Source: JAAFIP01 sp043718065 (GTDB taxonomy: Bacteria > Pseudomonadota > Gammaproteobacteria > Burkholderiales > Burkholderiaceae_C). From it: a DNA stretch of 8,173 bases. Positions within the stretch are counted from its first letter, which is position 1. Every line of letters starts with the position of its first letter. The notes beneath the pieces were generated by a model. That model searched no databases. It was not told where the DNA came from and saw nothing but the letters and a program-made list of their open reading frames with translations. Both the position numbers and the translations under genes were made by a program. Location of the stretch: contig JAYSWJ010000247.1 of assembly GCA_043718065.1 (NCBI GenBank), forward strand, positions 1 to 8,173. Direction: 5' to 3'. Shown here piece after piece: positions 1 to 5,173 of this stretch.

Positions 1-174
1 GATTGGTCTAAGGCCAAGCCAGCAGTGTTTGTTAACCTCAAACCCAGCACCACCACCATTTCAATTCGCCTGCCACAGTCGTTGTTGGACTCTATCAAGA
101 TAGCAGCCAACGCACGCGATGTGCCCTACCAGTCGCTCATCAAGGTGTGGTTACAAGAGCGTGTCAGGGCGTAG
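1..174 (+). CDS. CopG/BrnA-like type II antitoxin, 3' end only
   Basis: The left edge of the window cuts this gene; the reading frame is open from base 1 and stops with TAG at 172-174, leaving 57 residues. The visible part contains the stretch NLKPSTTTISIRLPQSLLDS, followed by an Ala-rich helix and the segment DVPYQSLIKVWLQERV. This pattern (a short beta strand, two helices, and a 'VPYQSLIK' second helix) is what I know from CopG-type antitoxins often paired with BrnT-like toxins. Such antitoxins bind DNA as ribbon-helix-helix dimers, neutralise the toxin and repress their own operon. In BrnT-type loci the toxin gene comes first, so the partner is expected to the left of the window. The family call rests on the motif; the partner is inference. 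This gene is unrelated in sequence to the antitoxin at 409-687. Confidence 0.8.
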   Translation, partial: DWSKAKPAVFVNLKPSTTTISIRLPQSLLDSIKIAANARDVPYQSLIKVWLQERVRA

Positions 175-283
175 GGTTGTCTGTAGATGAAGTGGGCTGC
201 AGTGGCCAGCAGCGCTGTGTCAAAATATTGTTTTTTGTATTCAACATCAATGTTGCGATACTAGATCTGAGAGCCTAATGACT

Positions 284-300
284 TCTAGGCCTTCCCTAGA
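284..300. promoter_or_regulatory. Inverted repeat upstream of toxin-antitoxin pair
   Basis: TCTAGG (284-289) and CCTAGA (295-300) are perfect 6-base inverted arms around a 5-base spacer. A weak promoter lies just upstream: TTGTAT (235-240), a 16-base gap, then GATACT (257-262). The rest of the 175-408 gap holds no gene I can support. The repeat is a candidate binding site for one of the flanking antitoxins or a small hairpin in a leader RNA. The function is inference. Confidence 0.3.
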
Positions 301-361
301 CTCTACAGCGCAGAAGTCTTTGTTGTGGGTAATAAAGTAGGCAAGAGCAGCCACCTAACCA

Positions 362-384
362 TACAATGTATATACTTAGTAAGT
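362..384 (+). promoter_or_regulatory. Probable promoter -10 region and operator of toxin-antitoxin pair
   Basis: TACAAT (362-367) and TATACT (371-376) each match five of six bases of the sigma70 -10 consensus, although neither has a good -35 box at standard spacing. Overlapping the second is ACTTA-G-TAAGT (374-384), a perfect palindrome with 5-base arms. It lies 25 bases before the antitoxin ATG. Type II antitoxins usually repress their own promoter by binding such short palindromes, so this is the best operator candidate for the 409-971 pair. Assignment is inference from position and symmetry. Confidence 0.35.
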
Positions 385-398
385 TGTTTATTCATACT

Positions 399-403
399 AG
401 GGA
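399..403 (+). promoter_or_regulatory. Ribosome binding site that sets the antitoxin start
   Basis: AGGGA lies 5 bases before the ATG at 409. It favours that ATG over the GTG at 325, which has no comparable site and would add 28 residues unlike the antitoxin family. Confidence 0.6.
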
Positions 404-408
404 TTGAA

Positions 409-687
409 ATGATCAAAGAAGCTGTATTCACCATGAAGCTGGAGCCGCAATTGCGTGCTGAATTTATTTCTGCGTCTGAGGCGGTGCACCGGCCTGCATC
501 GCAGGTGCTGCGTGAGCTAATGCGCGAGTTTGTGCAGCGGCAGCAGCAAGCTAGGGAATATGACCAAGAATTGCAGCGCAAGGTGGACGCCGCGCGGCTG
601 TCGGTGCGGGCAGGTCTAGGTCGGTCTAACGCGGATGTTGAGACTGATTTTGCGCAGCGGCGCGCTGGTGTGATGGCGATCACGTGA
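409..687 (+). CDS. Type II antitoxin, ribbon-helix-helix-type, partner of ParE-like toxin
   Basis: A 92-residue protein starting MIKEAVFTMKLEPQLRAEF. The N-terminal part has the short strand FTMKLEP followed by helix 1 (residues about 14-22) and helix 2 in the segment RPASQVLRELMREFVQ, a layout typical of ribbon-helix-helix antitoxins that dimerise and bind DNA. The C-terminal half is charged and Arg/Glu-rich (residues about 45-92) and is likely the flexible toxin-wrapping segment. The antitoxin would neutralise the downstream toxin and repress the pair. The start at 409 is chosen because of the AGGGA ribosome site at 399-403; the same frame is open back to a GTG at 325, but those residues look unlike the family. 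The stop codon overlaps the toxin start, so translation is probably coupled. The RHH class is inferred from pattern, not from a search. Confidence 0.85.
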   Translation: MIKEAVFTMKLEPQLRAEFISASEAVHRPASQVLRELMREFVQRQQQAREYDQELQRKVDAARLSVRAGLGRSNADVETDFAQRRAGVMAIT

Positions 688-971
688 GGGTGTTGTGGAC
701 CCCAGAAGCTTTGCAGGATCGCAGCGAAATATGGGACTACATTGCGCTGGACAACGCTACAGCAGCAGCCCGCATGGACGCGCTTTTTAGCCAAGCTTGC
801 GCCAGACTGGAAGACCACCCCCTGCTGGGTAGGGCGGGCCAAATTATGGGCACACGCGAACTTATAGTGCACGAAAGCTACCGCTCGGTGTATGAATGCG
901 ATGAGGCTGCACAAACCGTGTGGGTGCTTGTTTTGATGCACACCGCAAGACTATGGCCGCCTGCACGTTAG
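684..971 (+). CDS. RelE/ParE-family toxin
   Basis: A 95-residue protein with the ParE-type outline: strand 1 (VLWTPEAL), the helix DRSEIWDYIALDNATAAARM, a second helix ending LEDHPLLGRAG, then GTRELIVHESYRSVYECD and the C-terminal VWVLVLMHTARLWPP. The 'HPLLGRxGxxxGTRELxV' block and the final 'LMHTARLWP' block are family hallmarks. ParE-like members poison DNA gyrase while RelE-like members cut ribosome-bound mRNA. The ParE-like blocks are clear, but the target cannot be settled from sequence alone. The start is GTG at 684, sharing GTGA (684-687) with the antitoxin stop, which is the usual coupling in such pairs. The length is normal and no frame break is seen, so the toxin looks intact. Confidence 0.9.
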   Translation: MRVLWTPEALQDRSEIWDYIALDNATAAARMDALFSQACARLEDHPLLGRAGQIMGTRELIVHESYRSVYECDEAAQTVWVLVLMHTARLWPPAR

Positions 972-1031
972 ACGGTTTGGCTGTGGTGGCTTGTCGTTTT
1001 ATTGGGTGCCTGGGTTGGTTAGACTAAGTGC

Positions 1032-2726
1032 ATGACTTTGTTGCGCAAAATTTTCATTTCTACGGCTTTAGCCTTGCCATGGCTTAACCCTTTTTCACTG
1101 GGGCCGTCGGCGGGGATGGTGCCTTGGTTGGTGTCGGTGGCTTGCGTGGGGGTGGCAGTGCTGGCTGTGCCTAGCGGGTCGTTATCTTTCAAGCTGTTTG
1201 GGTTTTTTGCGCTGAACGCTGTGTATTTTGCGGCGCACAGCCTGTGGTCGGGCGCGGGGTGGGAGGCGCTGGCGGCTTTGTTGGCTTGGGGTTGTGTGGG
1301 GTTGATGGCTTGGGTGGGGGCGGGGTTGAGATCAGGTGCAGTGCGTGGCTTGGCACTTATGTGGCTGGCGGTAGCGTTGGTTAGTTGCGTTTTAGCGCTG
1401 CTGCAATACCTGTCGGTTGAGCAGTGGTTTGCGCCGTGGATCAGCGCGTCTAGCGATGGCACGGCGTATGCCAATCTGCGCCAGCGTAACCAGTTTGCTA
1501 CGCTGTGCAGTATGGGGCTGGTGGCGCTGTTGTATTTGTGCCAGACTGGGTGCTTGCGGACGGGTGCTGCTACGCAAGCGAGGCTTCGACAGGCTCAGCC
1601 CGAACGGATTAATTCACTAGTGCTTAGGCTTTTCTCGGAATCTTGGCCGTGGGCCGCGGCAGCGGTACTGGCCGCAGGCACGGCGCTTAGCAGCTCGCGT
1701 ACTGGGGCGTTGCAGTGGTTGTTAATAGGTGCGGCCATGCTGTGCTGGCGGGCCAGCTTGCGTGCGCCGGTGCGCTGGCTGTGTGCGGGGGCACTGGGGC
1801 TGTATGGGCTGGCGGTGCTGGTGATGCCGTGGTTTGCGCACCTCGTGGGCAACCCGGCCACAGGCCTGTGGGGGCGGGCGCAAGAGGCGGGCGAGGCAGG
1901 CGGCAGCCGCTTGGCGTTGTACAGCAACGTGCTAGACCTGATAGCCCAAAAGCCGTGGCTGGGCTGGGGCTGGCGCGAGCTGGCGTACGCGCACTACAGC
2001 GGCGTGTTTGACGTGCGCTTTGTCGAGCTGCTAGACAACGCACACAACTTGCCGCTGCACCTAGCGGTAGAGCTGGGCCTGCCGTATGCGCTGCTGTTTT
2101 GCGGCGCCATTGTGTGGTGGGTACTGCGCAGCGCGCCGTGGGCCGAGGTGTATCCAACCCGGCAGCTGGCCTGGGCAGTGCTGATGCTGCTGAGCGTGCA
2201 CAGCATGGTTGAATACCCGCTGTGGTATGGCCCGTTCCTCATGACGCTGGGGTTGTGCCTGGGGCTGCTGCAGCCTCTAAAATATAAGGATAATAGGCTG
2301 CTAACCCAGGTAAATCCTGCTCAACCAGCTATTCAATTTATAGCTATTGGGTTGCTGTGCCTAGCCGCGTACCTAGGGTTCGACTACCACCGTGCCAGCC
2401 AAATTTACCTAGACAAAGAAGCGCGCAGCGCGCTCTACCCCAGTACTGCACCCGGTGGTGCACTGGGCTATGCGCAGCAAAGCTGGGTGTTCCAGCGCCA
2501 GGCGCGTTTTGCACAGCTGATGATTACCCCCGTTACTCCGCAAACCGCCGCCCAGGTGCTGACGTTGGCACTAGACCTGGTGCATTACTCGCCCGAGCCG
2601 CGCGTGATCGAGCCGCTGATCGAGGCGGCCACCATGCTGCATTTTGACGACGTGGCCATGTACCACCTGGCCCGCTATAAGGCTATGTACCCGCTGGAGT
2701 ATGCGGCGTGGTCAGCGTTGAATTAG
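1032..2726 (+). CDS. PglL/Wzy_C-family O-oligosaccharyltransferase (membrane)
   Basis: A 564-residue polytopic inner-membrane protein that should transfer lipid-linked glycans onto an acceptor, in this family usually protein Ser/Thr residues such as those of pilin. In order: hydrophobic N-terminus with LPWLNPFSLGPS (residues 15-26), several membrane helices, YANLRQRNQFATL (146-158, the PglL_A signature), SSSRTG (220-225), a large periplasmic loop with GWGWREL and DNAHNLPLHLAVELG (335-349), VEYPLWYGPF (393-402), and a soluble Wzy_C_2-like C-terminus containing DYHRASQIYL and HYSPEPRVIE. H338 sits where the essential histidine of the ligase loop is expected. Two non-family segments, residues about 181-204 and 417-438, come from repeats at 1581-1607 and 2301-2343; both lie between membrane segments, so function may survive. 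No Shine-Dalgarno site is clear before ATG 1032. Neither a pilin nor glycan synthesis genes lie nearby. WaaL or Wzy activity is a less likely alternative. Confidence 0.85.
   Translation: MTLLRKIFISTALALPWLNPFSLGPSAGMVPWLVSVACVGVAVLAVPSGSLSFKLFGFFALNAVYFAAHSLWSGAGWEALAALLAWGCVGLMAWVGAGLRSGAVRGLALMWLAVALVSCVLALLQYLSVEQWFAPWISASSDGTAYANLRQRNQFATLCSMGLVALLYLCQTGCLRTGAATQARLRQAQPERINSLVLRLFSESWPWAAAAVLAAGTALSSSRTGALQWLLIGAAMLCWRASLRAPVRWLCAGALGLYGLAVLVMPWFAHLVGNPATGLWGRAQEAGEAGGSRLALYSNVLDLIAQKPWLGWGWRELAYAHYSGVFDVRFVELLDNAHNLPLHLAVELGLPYALLFCGAIVWWVLRSAPWAEVYPTRQLAWAVLMLLSVHSMVEYPLWYGPFLMTLGLCLGLLQPLKYKDNRLLTQVNPAQPAIQFIAIGLLCLAAYLGFDYHRASQIYLDKEARSALYPSTAPGGALGYAQQSWVFQRQARFAQLMITPVTPQTAAQVLTLALDLVHYSPEPRVIEPLIEAATMLHFDDVAMYHLARYKAMYPLEYAAWSALN
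1581..1607 (+). repeat. REP-like palindromic repeat inside the ligase gene
   Basis: The core TTCGACAGGCTCAGCCCGAA (1585-1604), flanked by AGGC and CGG, matches from memory a short dispersed repeat common in Burkholderiales and related genomes. It can fold imperfectly: TTCG pairs with CGAA (1601-1604) and GGCT (1592-1595) with AGCC (1597-1600). It is translated in frame as RLRQAQPER (residues 184-192 of the ligase), a peptide I recognise as a by-product of such repeats. It falls in a loop between membrane helices. There is a single copy in this window, so the repeat status rests on recall. Confidence 0.7.
2301..2343 (+). repeat. Interspersed repeat, copy A, within the ligase gene
   Basis: These 43 bases align without gaps to 6389-6431, with 36 identical positions by hand count. 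Shared blocks are TAACCCA, TAAA, CCTGCT and CAGCTATT. The similarity weakens but continues a few bases upstream. The copy is AT-rich against its surroundings and has its own inverted ends, GCTAT and ATAGC, around the last part (2328-2344). Translated it gives LTQVNPAQPAIQFIA (residues 424-438), just before the last membrane helix of the ligase. It resembles small repeat units I recall from Comamonadaceae, but no family name is claimed. Confidence 0.65.
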
Positions 2727-2741
2727 TCGTTGTATTTAAGA

Positions 2742-2803
2742 GCCGCTGCGCATGAGGCACCAGAGCAGGTTCAGCCTAAGCGGCATGAATTACGTAAGTA
2801 ATT
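2742..2803. other. Two inverted repeats after the ligase gene
   Basis: GCCGCT (2742-2747) and AGCGGC (2779-2784) can pair, with AGGC (2755-2758) and GCCT (2774-2777) pairing inside. This gives a bulged stem-loop with no following T run. Next, AATTAC-GTAA-GTAATT (2788-2803) is a perfect palindrome with 6-base arms. The first could be a weak or Rho-assisted end of the ligase transcript, and the second a further regulator site. Neither role is shown by the sequence. Confidence 0.3.
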
Positions 2804-2819
2804 ACAGGTCTTTACAATA

Positions 2820-2845
2820 AGTTAAATCAAACGATTGATTTAACT
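2820..2845. promoter_or_regulatory. Operator-like perfect palindrome for the TetR regulator
   Basis: Arms AGTTAAATCAA (2820-2830) and TTGATTTAACT (2835-2845) are exact inverted copies around ACGA (2831-2834). The site ends 3 bases before a -10-like TATACT (2849-2854) and 16 bases before the regulator ATG, and follows a -35-like TTTACA (2811-2816). Length, symmetry and position fit a TetR-family dimer site. Binding there would block polymerase at the operon promoter, so autorepression with release by a ligand is the likely mode. That the neighbouring regulator binds it is inference. Confidence 0.75.
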
Positions 2846-2848
2846 AGC

Positions 2849-2854
2849 TATACT
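2849..2854 (+). promoter_or_regulatory. -10-like box next to the regulator start
   Basis: TATACT matches five of six bases of the sigma70 -10 consensus and ends only 7 bases before the ATG at 2862. No good -35 lies 16-18 bases upstream; TTTACA at 2811-2816 is too far for a standard pair. If this box is used, the mRNA would begin at or within a base or two of the start codon. Confidence 0.4.
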
Positions 2855-2861
2855 CGCCGCC

Positions 2862-3518
2862 ATGCGAAACCCAAGAATTGACGGCGAAGAATCACGCCAA
2901 CGCCTGCTACACGCTGCTGTGCAGTGCTTTGCCCAGCATGGGTATAGCAAAACGTCTACCCGCCAGATAGCGCAGCAGGCGGGTGTCAACATTGCGGCTA
3001 TCAGCTACTATTTTGAAGACAAGGCGGGCCTATACCGGGCGGCGTATACCGAGCCGATGGGCTGCGCTAAAGACGATATTGGTCTGTTTGACAACACCAC
3101 GCTCACGCTAGAGCAAGCCTTGCATGGCCTGTACAGCGGCTTTATTGAACCGCTGAAGCAAAACATACAGGTGCAGCAGTGCATACGCCTGCACATGCGC
3201 GAGATGGTGGAACCCACAGGGCTGTGGGACGAAGAAATAGACCAAGGCATAAAGCCCTACCAGGCCGCGCTGGCCAAGCTGCTGTGCCGTCACTACGGTG
3301 TCAAACGGGTCGACGACGATATCACCCGCCTGGTGGTGTCCATCGTGGCGCTGGGCGTGCATATGTATGTGGGACGCGATTTAACGTTAAAGCTGTACCC
3401 GCACATTGCCACCACGGCCAAAGCGCTAGACGTGATGGCCGAGCGCTTGGTGATGTACGCCCGCGCCATGATTGACGCCGAGGGCGCGCGCCGCTTGGCT
3501 GCAGCGACTGCGGTATGA
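2862..3518 (+). CDS. TetR-family regulator with CecR/CerR-type C-terminal domain
   Basis: A 218-residue DNA-binding repressor. Residues about 10-57 form the TetR N-terminal domain: SRQRLLHAAVQCFAQHGYSK, then the helix-turn-helix TSTRQIAQQAGVNIAAISYYF with the usual tail EDKAGLYRAAY. The C-terminal part carries REMVEPTGLWDEEIDQGIKP (113-132) and LVVSIVALGVHMYVGRD (157-173), the pattern of the CecR/CerR (DUF1956) ligand-binding domain. Family members control efflux genes and respond to small toxic compounds. The gene is first in the pump operon, preceded by the 2820-2845 palindrome and sharing ATGA (3515-3518) with the next frame. ATG 2862 is chosen because the family starts a few residues before the first helix. 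No Shine-Dalgarno site precedes it, which fits a leaderless transcript. The inducer is unknown. Confidence 0.92.
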   Translation: MRNPRIDGEESRQRLLHAAVQCFAQHGYSKTSTRQIAQQAGVNIAAISYYFEDKAGLYRAAYTEPMGCAKDDIGLFDNTTLTLEQALHGLYSGFIEPLKQNIQVQQCIRLHMREMVEPTGLWDEEIDQGIKPYQAALAKLLCRHYGVKRVDDDITRLVVSIVALGVHMYVGRDLTLKLYPHIATTAKALDVMAERLVMYARAMIDAEGARRLAAATAV

Positions 3519-3523
3519 AAGGA
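3518..3523 (+). promoter_or_regulatory. Ribosome binding site favouring the channel start at 3530
   Basis: AAAGGA lies 6 bases before ATG 3530. The in-frame ATG at 3515 overlaps the regulator stop but has no such site before it. Starting at 3530 removes only five residues. Confidence 0.55.
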
Positions 3524-3529
3524 ATTGAG

Positions 3530-5092
3530 ATGTTTGATGTGCCACCTTTTATGAATACTGTTGAAGCGTTGCTCAAAGTGCTGCTTAGAGCGCTGCCCAA
3601 AGCGCTATGCAAAACACCGCATTTTGCCGCGCAACGCGCAGGGCACTTGGGTCAATCATTGCTAGCCCTGTGCGCCGCACTAGCCATGGCAGGCTGCGCC
3701 AGCACCGCAGGCCTGCCGGACGCAAACCGCGTGCAAGCCGACAGCCGCATCATGCCGCCCGCCACGTGGCAAGCCGCGTTGCCCCACGGCGGCAACATTA
3801 GCACCATGAGCCAGTGGTGGAAGCAGTGGGACGACAAGCTGTTGGTAGAAGTACTAGAAGCCGCACAAAAAGAAAGCGCCACTCTGGCCGCCGCCCGCAC
3901 CCGCATTGCCCAAGCGCGTGCCACGCTGACAGGCGCGCAAGCCGCGCTGCTGCCCAATGTGCAAGGCAGCGCGCAAATTACCCGAGGCGTGCAGGCACCC
4001 AAGGCACCGCCTGCTACCAGCGCCAGCGTAGGGCTGCAAGCTGCTTGGGAGCTAGACGTGTTTGGTGGCAACCGCGCGGCCCGCAGCGCCGCACAAACGC
4101 GCTTTGACTCGGCCCAGCTAGGCTGGCACGAGGCGCGCGTGCTGGTGGCCATAGAAGCAGCCAGCGTGTACTACGACTGGCTCAGCTGTCAAACCATTGT
4201 GGGGCTAGCGCAAAACGACGCTACCTCGCGCAGCGAAACCGCGCGCCTAGCTGACCTGACGGCTAAAGCAGGCCTCAACGCACCTGCCAATGCAGCGCTA
4301 GCGCGCGCCAGCGCCGCCGACGCAGCCAACAGCTTGCGCAGTACGCAGGCCCAGTGCGAGGTAAAGCTTAAATCACTCGTATCGCTCACCGGATTGGCCG
4401 AGCCTGCGTTGCGCGATAAACTGATAGCCAATGTGCCTGTGGCCCGTAAAATCACCGCGCAAAAAGAGCTGTTCACCATCGCCGCCGTGCCCGCCGAGGT
4501 ACTGGCCCAGCGCCCCGACATTGCCGCTGCCCAGCGCGACGTAGCGGCCGCCAGCGCCGACGCACGCGCAGCAGACGCGCGGCGTTTGCCCATGCTGTCG
4601 CTTAACGGTTCTATCGCCGGTGCCAGAATTAGCCAGGGCGGGCAGAGCACCGAAGGCGTGACGTGGTCGGTAGGCCCCATCGCGTTGACCGTGCCGCTGT
4701 TTGACGGTGGCCGCAACGCTGCCAATGCCCAAGCCGCAGTAGTAGCGTATGACGAAGCCGTGGTTACCCTGCGTGCCAAAGCGCGCAACGCCGTGCGCGA
4801 GGTAGAAGAAGCCTTGGTTAACTTAGACAGTACCGCGCTGCGCGCAGACGATGTGCAAACCGCCACCACCGGCTACAAAGCATCTTTTGACGCCACGCAG
4901 GCGCGCTACAAAGCGGGCTTGGCCAGCTTGGTCGAGCTAGAAGACGCACGCCGCACCTCGGTGCTGGCGCAGCAAAGCCAGCTAGCGCTAGACCGTGAGC
5001 GCATTGCAGCCTGGGTAGCCCTGTACCGCGCAGCCGGTGGCGGCTGGACAGCGCAAAGCCCTGTGCCTATGGCTGGGCCAGCTGCGCCGTAG
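3530..5092 (+). CDS. Outer-membrane efflux channel lipoprotein (NodT/OprM-type OMF)
   Basis: The TolC-like exit duct of the tripartite pump, 520 residues from ATG 3530, or 525 from ATG 3515. Residue numbers here use the 3515 start. A hydrophobic stretch SLLALCAALAMAGC (48-61) ends in a lipobox with Cys61, so the mature protein should be lipidated and anchored in the outer membrane. Hallmarks follow: WWKQWDDKLL (101-110), the long helix around ARTRIAQARATL, AWELDVFGGNRAARSAA (177-193), LAQRPDIAAAQRDVAAASAD (330-349) and VPLFDGGRNAANAQAA (393-408). Together these are the two repeated OEP halves. About 45 residues precede the lipoprotein signal, unusually many, with no closer ATG; a TTG at 3647 would leave a signal without positive charge. 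The gene sits between the regulator and the adaptor, and its 3' gap to the adaptor is 81 bases with no clear promoter. Confidence 0.92.
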   Translation: MFDVPPFMNTVEALLKVLLRALPKALCKTPHFAAQRAGHLGQSLLALCAALAMAGCASTAGLPDANRVQADSRIMPPATWQAALPHGGNISTMSQWWKQWDDKLLVEVLEAAQKESATLAAARTRIAQARATLTGAQAALLPNVQGSAQITRGVQAPKAPPATSASVGLQAAWELDVFGGNRAARSAAQTRFDSAQLGWHEARVLVAIEAASVYYDWLSCQTIVGLAQNDATSRSETARLADLTAKAGLNAPANAALARASAADAANSLRSTQAQCEVKLKSLVSLTGLAEPALRDKLIANVPVARKITAQKELFTIAAVPAEVLAQRPDIAAAQRDVAAASADARAADARRLPMLSLNGSIAGARISQGGQSTEGVTWSVGPIALTVPLFDGGRNAANAQAAVVAYDEAVVTLRAKARNAVREVEEALVNLDSTALRADDVQTATTGYKASFDATQARYKAGLASLVELEDARRTSVLAQQSQLALDRERIAAWVALYRAAGGGWTAQSPVPMAGPAAP

Positions 5093-5173
5093 TGCATTAC
5101 GCCGCACCACACACTAGCCGCACTTTTCTAAGTATTCTGTCACACCACGCCACGCTATTTCCCCGGAGCCTGT

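Noticed and set aside
325..408. A 28-residue upstream extension of the antitoxin from GTG 325
   Set aside because: The residues do not look like the antitoxin family, the region holds promoter-like boxes and a palindrome, and ATG 409 has a good AGGGA site.
2742..2784. Rho-independent terminator after the ligase gene
   Set aside because: The stem is bulged with a large loop and no run of T follows it.
4189..4869. A 226-codon open frame on the - strand opposite the channel gene
   Set aside because: It has the same antisense low-complexity composition and no ribosome site that I could support; it is the shadow of the OMF gene.
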